From the NCBI GenBank assembly GCA_032718475.1, contig JAUCBJ010002904.1, positions 16,038 through 80,037 of the forward strand: a stretch of 64,000 nucleotides of DNA, written 5' to 3'. The notes under the pieces were generated by a model that was not told the origin of the DNA, searched no databases, and saw nothing but the letters and a program-made list of their open reading frames with translations. This document shows, in pieces, positions 55,301-64,000 of the stretch. The stretch is from Nemertoderma westbladi. Its lineage: Eukaryota > Xenacoelomorpha > Nemertodermatida > Nemertodermatidae. The translations under genes and the position numbers were made by a program. Every line of letters begins with the position of its first letter. Position 1 is the first letter of the stretch.

Positions 55301-58300
55301 CGCCAGCCTCTCTGAATTTGATCATATCGCCAGCCTCCTTGAATGAGATCATATCGCCAGTCTCCTTGAATGTGATCATATCACCAGTGTCCCTGAATTT
55401 AATCATATCGCCAGCATCCTTGAATGAGATCATATCTCCAGTCTCCCTGAATGTGATCATATCACCAGCCTCTCTGAATGTGATAATATCACCAGTCTCT
55501 CTGAATGTGATCATATCTCCAGCCTCTCTGAATGAGATCATATCTCCAGTCTCCCTGAATGAGATCATATCTCCAGCATCTCTGAATGTGATGATCACAT
55601 CACCAGCCTACCAGAATGAGATTATATCTCCAGCCTCTCTGAATGTGATCATATCGCCAGTCTCCCTGAATGTGATCATATCGCCAGCCTCCTTGAAATT
55701 GATAATATCAACAGTCTCCCTGAATGTGATCATATCGCAAGCTTTGCTGAATCAGATCATATCACCAGCTTTACTGAATCAGATCATATCTCCTGCCTCT
55801 CTGAATGTGATCATATCGCCAGTCTCCCTGAATGTGATCATATCACCAGCCTCTCTGAATGCGATCATATCGCCAGCTTTGCTGAATCAGATCATATCGC
55901 CAGCCTCTCTGAATTTGATCATATCACCAGCCTCTCTGATATCATGTGATCATATCGCCAGTCTCCCTGAATGTGATCATATCACCAGCCTCTCTGAATG
56001 TGATAATATCACCAGTCTCTCTGAATGTGATCATATCTCCAGCCTCTCTGAATGAGATCATATCTCCAGTCTCCCTGAATGTGATCATATCACCAGCCTC
56101 TCTGAATGTGATAATATCACCAGTCTCTCTGAATGTGATCATATCTCCAGCCTCTCTGAATCAGATCATATCGCCAGCCTCTCTGAATTTGATCATATCA
56201 CCAGCCTCTCTGAATGTGATCATATCGCCAGTCTCCCTGAATGTGATCATATCACCAGCCTCTCTGAATGTGATAATATCACCAGTCTCTCTGAATGTGA
56301 TCATATCTCCTGCCTCTCTGAATGTGATCATATCGCCAGTCTCCCTGAATGTGATCATATCACCAGCCTCTCTGAATGTGATAATATCACCAGTCTCTCT
56401 GAATGTGATCATATCTCCAGCCTCTCTGAATGAGATCATATCTCCAGTCTCCCTGAATGAGATCATATCGCCAGCTTTGCTGAATCAGATCATATCGCCA
56501 GCCTCCCTGAATGTGATCATATCTCCAACCTCTCTGAATGTGATCATATCGCCAGTCTCCCTGAATATGATCATATCGCCAGCTTTGCTGAATCAGATCA
56601 TATCGCCAGCCTCCCTGAATGTGATCATATCTCCAGCCTCCCTGAATGTGATCATATCTCCTGCCTCCCTGAATGTGATCATATCTCCAGCCTCCTTGAA
56701 TGTGATCATATCTCCTGCCTCTCTGAATGTGATCATATCGCCAGTCTCCCTGAATGTGATCATATCTCCAGCCTCTCTGAGTGTGATCATATCTCCAGTC
56801 TCCCTGAATGTGATCATATCACCAGTCTCCCTGAATGTGATTATATCGCCAGCTTTGCTGAATCAGATCATGTCGCCATCCTCCATGAATCAGATCATAT
56901 CGCCAGTCTCACTGAATCAGATCATATCGCCAGCCTCCCTGAATGTGATCATATCACCAGTCTCCCTGAATGTGATCATATCGCCAGTTTTGCTGAATCA
57001 GATCATATCGCCAGCCTCCCTGAATCAGATCATATCGCCAGCCTCCCTGAATGTGATCATATCGCCAGTCTCCCTGAATGTGATCATATCGCCAGTCTCC
57101 CTGAATATGATCATATCGCCACTCTCCCTGAATGTGATCATATCGTCAGCCTCTATGAAAGTGATCATATCGCCAGCTTTGCTGAATCAGATCCTATCAC
57201 CAGTCTCCCTGAATGCGATCATATCGCCAGTCTCCCTTAATGTGATCATATCGCAAGCTTTGCTGAATCAGATCCTAGCACCAGCTTTTTTGCTAAATCA
57301 GATCATATCGCCAGCCTCCTTGAATGAGATCATATCTCCTGCCTCTCTGAATGTCATCATATCGCAGTCTCTCTGAATGTGATCATATCGCCAGCCTCTC
57401 TGAATTTGATCATATTGCCAGCCTCTCTGAATTTGATCATATCGCCAGCCTCTCTGAATTTGATCATATCGCCAGCCTCCTTGAATGAGATCATATCGCC
57501 AGCCTCTTTGAATGTGATCATATCACCAGTCCCCCTGAATGTGATCATATCGCCAGTCTCCCTGAATGTGATCATATCGCAAGCTTTGCTGAATCAGATC
57601 ATATCACCAGCTTTGCTGAATCAGATCATATCGCCAGCCTCCTTGAATGAGATCATATCTCCTGCCTCTCTGAATGTGATCATATCGCCAGTCTCCCTGA
57701 ATGTGATCATATCGCCAGCCTCCTTGAAATTGATAATATCAACAGTCTCCCTGAATGTGATCATATCGCAAGCTTTGCTGAATCACATCATATCACCAGC
57801 TTTACTGAATGAATCAGATCATATCTCCTGCCTCTCTGAATGTGATCATATCGCCAGTCTCCCTGAATGTGATCATATCGCCAGCCTCCTTGAAATTGAT
57901 AATATCAACAGTCTCCCTGAATGTGATCATATCGCAAGCTTTGCTGAATCACATCATATCACCAGCTTTACTGAATGAATCAGATCATATCTCCTGCCTC
58001 TCTGAATGTGATCATATCGCCAGTCTCCCTGAATGTGATCATATCACCAGCCTCTCTGAATGTGATCATATCGCCAGCTTTGCTGAATCAGATCATATCG
58101 CCAGCCTCTCTGAATTTGATATCACCAGCCTCTCTGAATGTGATCATATCGCCAGTCTCCCTGAATCAGATCATATCTCCTGCCTCTCTGAAGGTGATCA
58201 TATCGCCAGTCTCTCTGAATGTGATCATATCGCAAGCTTGCTGAATCAGATCATATCACCAGCTTTACTGAATCAGATCATATCTCCTGCCTCTCTGAAT

Positions 58301-61300
58301 GTGATCATATCGCCAGTCTCCCTGAATGTGATCATATTACCAGCCTCTCTGAATGGGATCATAACGCCAGCTTTGCTGAATCACATCATATCACCAGCTT
58401 TACTGAATGAATCAGATCATATCTCCTGCCTCTCTGAATGTGATCATATCGCCAGTCTCCCTGAATGTGATCATATCGCCAGCCTCCTTGAAATTGATAA
58501 TATCAACAGTCTCCCTGAATGTGATCATATCGCAAGCTTTGCTGAATCACATCATATCACCAGCTTTACTGAATGAATCAGATCATATCTCCTGCCTCTC
58601 TGAATGTGATCATATCGCCAGTCTCCCTGAATGTGATCATATCACCAGCCTCTCTGAATGTGATCATATCGCCAGCTTTGCTGAATCAGATCATATCGCC
58701 AGCCTCTCTGAATTTGATATCACCAGCCTCTCTGAATGTGATCATATCGCCAGTCTCCCTGAATCAGATCATATCTCCTGCCTCTCTGAAGGTGATCATA
58801 TCGCCAGTCTCCCTGAATGTGATCATATCGCAAGCTTTGCTGAATCAGATCATATCACCAGCTTTGCTGAATCAGATCATATCGCCAGCCTCTCTGAATT
58901 TGATATCACCAGCCTCTCTGAATGTGATCATATCGCCAGTCTCTCTGAATGTGATCATATCGCAAGCTTTGTTGAATCAGATCATATCGCCAGTCTCACT
59001 GAATCAGATCATATCGCCAGCCTCTCTGAATGTGATCATATCGCCAGCTTTGCTGAATCAGATCATATCGCCAGTCTCTCTGAATTTGATCATATCACCA
59101 GCCTCTCTGAATGTAATCATATCGCCAGTCTCTCTGAATGTGATCATATCGCAAGCTTTGCTGAATAGATCATATCACCAGCTTTACTGAATCAGATCAT
59201 ATCTCCTGCCTCTCTGAATGTGATCATATCGCCAGTCTCCCTGAATGTGATCATATCACCAGCCTCTCTGAATGGGATCATAACGCCAGCTTTGCTGAAT
59301 CAGATCATATCGCCAGCCTCTCTGAATTTGATATCACCAGCCTCTCTGAATGTGATCATATCGCCAGTCTCTCTGAATGTGATCATATCGCAAGCTTTGT
59401 TGAATCAGATCATATCGCCAGTCTCACTGAATCAGATCATATCGCCAGCCTCTCTGAATGTGATCATATCGCCAGCTTTGCTGAATCAGATCATATCGCC
59501 AGTCTCTCTGAATTTGATCATATCACCAGCCTCTCTGAATGTAATCATATCGCCAGTCTCTCTGAATGTGATCATATCGCAAGCTTTGCTGAATAGATCA
59601 TATCACCAGCTTTACTGAATCAGATCATATCTCCTGCCTCTCTGAATGTGATCATATCGCCAGTCTCCCTGAATGTGATCATATCACCAGCCTCTTTGTA
59701 TGTGATCATATCGCCAGCTTTGCTGAATCAGATCATATCGCCAGCCTCTCTGAATTTGATCATATCATCAGCCTCTCTGAATGTGATCATATCGCCAGTC
59801 TCCCTGAATGTGATCATATCACCAGTCTCTCTGAATGTGATCATATCACCAGCCTCTCCGAATAAGATCATATCGCCAGTCTCACTGAATCAAAATCATA
59901 TCGCCAGCCTCCCTGAATATGATCATATCACCAGTCTCCTTGAGTGTGATCATATCACCAACCTCTCCGAATCAGATCATATCTCTAGTCTCACTGAATC
60001 AGATCATATCGCCAACCTCCCTGAATGTGATCATATCTCCAGCCTCCCTGAATGTGATCATATCGCCAACCTCCCTGAATGTGATCATATCTCCAGCCTC
60101 CCTGAATGTGATCATATCTCTAGTCTCACTGAATCAGATCATATCGCCAACCTCCCTGAATGTGATCATATCTCCAGCCTCCCTGAATGTGATCATATCG
60201 CCAGCCTCCCAGAATATGATCATATCGCCAGCTTTGCTGAATCAGATCATTCGCCAGCCTCTCTGAATCATATCATATCGCCAGTCTCCCTGAATCAGAT
60301 CATATCACCAGTCTCGTGAATGTGATCATATCGCCAGTCTCCCTGAATCAGATCATATCACCAGTCTCTCTGAATGTGATCATATCACCAGCCTCTCCGA
60401 ATCAGATCATATCTCTAGTCTCACTGAATCAGATCATTTCGCCAGCCTCTCTGAATCAGATCATATCGCCAGTCTCCCTGAATCAGATCATATCACCAGT
60501 CTCCCTGAATGTGATCACATCACCAGCCTCTCCGAATCAGATCATATCGCCAGTCTCACTGAATCAGATCATATCGCCAGCCTCCCTGAATGTGATCATA
60601 TCTCCAGCCTCCCTGAATGTGATCATATCGCCAGCCTCCCAGAATATGATCATATCGCCAGCTTTGCTGAATCAGATCATTTCGCCAGCCTCTCTGAATC
60701 AGACCATATCGCCAGTCTCCCTGAATCAGATCATATCACCAGTCTCGTGAATGTGATCATATCTCCTGCCTCTCTGAATGTGATCATATCGCCAGTCTCC
60801 CTGAATCAGATCATATCACCAGTCTCTCTGAATGTGATCATATCACCAGCCTCTCCGAATCAGATCATATATCTAGTCTCACTGAATCAGATCATATCGC
60901 CAGCCTCCCTGAATGTGATCATATCGCCAGCCTTCCAGAATGAGATTATATCACCAGTCTCTCTGAATGTGATCATGTCGCCAGCCTCCCTGAATGTGAT
61001 CATATCGCCAGCCTCCCAGAATATGATCATATCGCCAGCTTTGCTGAATCAGATCATTTCGCCAGCCTCTCTGAATCAGATCATATCGCCAGTCTCCCTG
61101 AATCAGATCATATCACCAGTCTCGTGAATGTGATCATATCTCCTGCCTCTCTGAATGTGATCATATCGCCAGTCTCCCTGAATCAGATCATATCACCAGT
61201 CTCTCTGAATGTGATCATATCACCAGCCTCTCCGAATCAGATCATATATCTAGTCTCACTGAATCAGATCATATCGCCAGCCTCCCTGAATGGGATCATA

Positions 61301-63920
61301 TCTCCAGCCTCCCTGAATGTGATCATATCGCCAGCCTCCCAGAATATGATCATATCGCCAGCTTTGCTGAATCAGATCATTTCGCCAGCCTCTCTGAATC
61401 AGATCATATCGCCAGTCTCCCTGAATCAGATCATATCGCCAGCCTCCCAGAATATGATCATATCACCAGCTTTGCTGAATCAGATCATATCGCCAGCCTC
61501 CTTGAATGAGATCATATCTCCTGCCTCTCTGAATGTGATCATATCACCAGTCTCCCTAAATGTGATCACATCACCAGCCTCTCCGATTCAGATCATATCG
61601 CCAGTCTCACTGAATCAGATCATATCGCCAGCCTCCCTGAATGTGATCATATCGCCAGCCTTCCAGAATGAGATTATATCACCAGTCTCTCTGAATGTGA
61701 TCATATCGCCCGCCTCACTGAATGTGATCATATCACCAGCCTCCCAGAATGATATCATATCTCCAGCCGCCCTGAATGTGATCATATCGCTAGCCTCCCA
61801 GAATGAGATCATATCTCCAGCATCTCTGAATGTGATCACATCGCCAGTCTCTCTGAATGTGATCATATCGCAAGCTTTGCTGAATCAGATCATATCACCA
61901 GCTTTACTGAATCATATCATATCTCCTGCCTCTCTGAATGTGAAAATATCGCCAGTCTCTCTGAATGTGATCATATCACCAGTCTCTCTGAATGTGATCA
62001 TATCACCATCTTTACTGAATCAGATCATATCTCCTGCCTCTCTGAATTTGATCATATCATCAGCCTCTCTGAATGTTATCATATCGCCAGTCTCTCTGAA
62101 TGTGATCATATCGCAAGCTTTGCTGAATCAGATCATATCACCAGCTTTACTGAATCAGATCATATCTCCTGCCTCTCTGAATATGATCATATCGCCATCT
62201 TTGCTGAATCAGATCATATCGCCAGCCTCTCCGAATTTGATCATATCATCAGCCTCTCTGAATGTGATCAGATCGCCAGTCTCCCTGAATGTGATCATAT
62301 CGCCAGTCTCCCTGAATGTGATCATATCACCAGCCTCTCTGAATGTGATCATATCGCCAGCTTTGCTGAATCAGATCATATCGCCAGCCTCCTTGAATGA
62401 GATCATATCTCCAGCCTCCTTGAATGTGATCATATCGCCATCTTTGCTGAATCAGATCATATCGCCAGCCTCCTTGAATGAGATCATATCTCCAGCCTCC
62501 CTGAATGTGATCATATCGCCATCTTTGCTGAATCAGATCATATCGCCAGCCTCTCTGAATTTGATCATATCATCAGCCTCTCTGAATGTGATCAGATCGC
62601 CAGTCTCCCTGAATGTGATCATATCGCCAGTCTCCCTGAATGTGATCATATCACCAGCCTCTCTGAATGTGATCATATCGCCATCTTTGCTGAATCAGAT
62701 CATATCGCCAGCCTCTCTGAATTTGATCATATCATCAGCCTCTCTGAATGTGATCATATCGCCAGTCTCCCTGAATGTGATCATATCACCAGTCTCCCTG
62801 AATGTGATCATATCGCCAGCCTTCCAGAATGAGATTATATCACCAGTCTCTCTGAATGTTATCATATCGCCCGCCTCACTGAATGTGATCATATCACCAG
62901 CCTCCCAGAATGATATCATATCTCCAGCCGCCCTGAATGTGATCATATCGCTAGCCTCCCAGAATGAGATCATATCTCCAGCATCTCTGAATGTGATCAC
63001 ATCGCCAGTCTCTCTGAATGTGATCATATCGCAAGCTTTGCTGAATCAGATCATATCACCAGCTTTACTGAATCAGATCATATCTCCTGCCTCTCTGAAT
63101 GTGAAAATATCGCCAGTCTCACTGAATGTGATCATATCACCAGCCTCTCTGAATGTGATCATATCGCCAGTCTCTCTGAATGTGATCATATCGCAAGCTT
63201 TGCTGAATCAGATCATATCACCAGCTTTACTGAATCAGATCATATCTCCTGCCTCTCTGAATGTGATCATATCGCCAACTTTGCTGAATCAGATCATATC
63301 GCCAGCCTGTCTGAATTTGATCATATCATCAGCCTCTCTGAATGTGATCACATCGCCAGTCTCCCTGAATGTGATCATATCATCAGCCTCTCTGAATGTG
63401 ATCATATCGCCAGCCTCCCTGAATGTGATCATATCACCAGCCTCTCTGAATCAGATCATATCGCCAGTCTCCCTGAATCAGATCATATCACCAGTCTCTC
63501 TGAATGTGATCATATCGCCCGCCTCCCTGAATGTGATCCTATCACCAGCCTCCCAGAATGAGATCATATCTCCAACCGCCCTGAATATGATCATATCGCC
63601 AGCCTCCCAGAATGAGATCATCATATCTCCAGCCTCTCTGAATGTGATGATCATATCACCAGCCTGCCAGAATGAGATTATATCTCCAGCCTCTCTGAAT
63701 GTGATCATATCACCAGCCTCCCAGAATGAGATCATATCGCCAGCCTCTATGTATAATGATCATATCTCCAGCCTCTCTGAATCAGATCATATCGCCAGCC
63801 TCCTTGAATCAGATCATATCACCAGCCTCTCTGAATCTGATCATATCGCCAGTCTCCCTGAATGTGATCATATCACCAGCCTCTCTGAATGTGATCATAT
63901 CGCCAGCCTCATTGATTGTA
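46342..63920. repeat. 27-bp satellite array, about 650 units
   Basis: The unit contains GATCATATCGCCAGCC followed by TCCCTGAATGT, 27 bp in total. Main variants have AGCTTTGCTGAATCA, AGCCTCTCTGAATTT or AGCCTCCTTGAATGA in the second half. A few units are shorter or longer, for example at 47103, 47660, 55207 and 59164. The centre of the consensus joint, TGATCA, is palindromic. Blocks of many units recur at about 1.2-1.3 kb, showing higher-order repeats. Because 27 is a multiple of three, two plus-strand frames (IISPASLNV and DHIASLPEC) and one minus-strand frame (MITFREAGD) stay open for up to 1183 codons. These are not credible genes, as they lack variation in codon position, a start context and any non-repeat part. 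Confidence 0.95.
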
Positions 63921-64000
63921 TTGTGTATTGTATTGTATTGATCATATATGTGCCTTAATTATTCCTCGAAAATACGGATTATAAAGTCGGACAAAAAAAA
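63921..64000. other. Right flank of the satellite
   Basis: The array ends in an ATTGT-rich stretch (TGTATTGTGTATTGTATTG), then 60 bp of AT-rich unique sequence and eight A at the window edge. Nothing is encoded. Confidence 0.5.

Noticed and set aside
46342-63958. Very long open frames (up to 1183 codons) with nonapeptide repeats such as IISPASLNV
   Set aside because: They follow automatically from a 27-bp unit without stops in these frames. Several frames on both strands are open at once, and no non-repeat domain, start context or end is present.

Overview
The window is intergenic, transposon-packed DNA from an animal genome, probably a marine or other aquatic invertebrate. That placement is an inference from the co-occurrence of Gypsy, giant BEL/Pao, NeSL-type, Penelope-like, APE-LINE and hAT/ZMYM1-like elements, from AT-rich spacers and from a long satellite. 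I see no host single-copy gene, no rRNA gene, no CRISPR array and no bacterial operon. The species cannot be named from the sequence.

Positions 1-44,335 form one set of nested insertions. The oldest layer is a broken hAT-type transposase that reads on through three pieces (2-161, 13257-13350, 43724-44335). Two LTR elements split it, and each is bounded by an exact 5-bp target duplication. The first is a Gypsy element (162-13251; 287-bp LTRs; duplication TAATC). Its gag is split by a NeSL-type non-LTR retrotransposon (1250-6889; candidate 12-bp duplication CAGTAAATAAAC), and a minisatellite-bearing non-autonomous DNA element (about 7878-9550) lies between its gag and protease. The second is a giant BEL/Pao element read on the minus strand (13351-43718; LTRs of about 1.2 kb; duplication CTTGA). 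The left LTR of one and the right LTR of the other are only 99 bp apart.

The BEL/Pao element is the main discovery. In its own direction (right to left) it has an LTR, a 1.4-kb leader, a long gag with an N-terminal extension and an Ala/Glu/Lys/Arg repeat, protease-RT-RNase H, an integrase interrupted by about 3.4 kb of foreign DNA (30180-33622), the integrase C-terminal DUF5641-like end, a spacer, and then a further coding region of about 4.2 kb (18794-14603). That region ends 77 bp before the polypurine tract and the other LTR. This third coding region holds several Cys-rich, zinc-binding-looking clusters, a charged coiled coil and a basic tail. It has no membrane segment and no similarity I recognise. 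It sits where env genes sit but does not look like one. Without the later insertions the element would be about 18 kb.

The spacer holds a second composite (20299-29195). It contains a nearly intact Penelope-like element on the minus strand, an APE-type LINE on the plus strand, and an inverted 5'-truncated copy of the same Penelope-like element. The Penelope-like protein starts with a Ulp1/SENP-like cysteine protease closely resembling the one at the N-terminus of the unrelated NeSL-type element at 2182.

From 44,336 to 46,341 come a poly-C run, a 22-bp minisatellite, a tRNA-like/SINE head, short dispersed repeats and a small element with perfect 17-bp inverted ends. From 46,342 to about 63,920 the window is a single 27-bp satellite of roughly 650 units with higher-order structure. 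Its unit length is divisible by three, so it creates very long but almost certainly meaningless open frames on both strands. Almost every coding region here carries frameshifts or stops, so these are decayed or decaying mobile elements.
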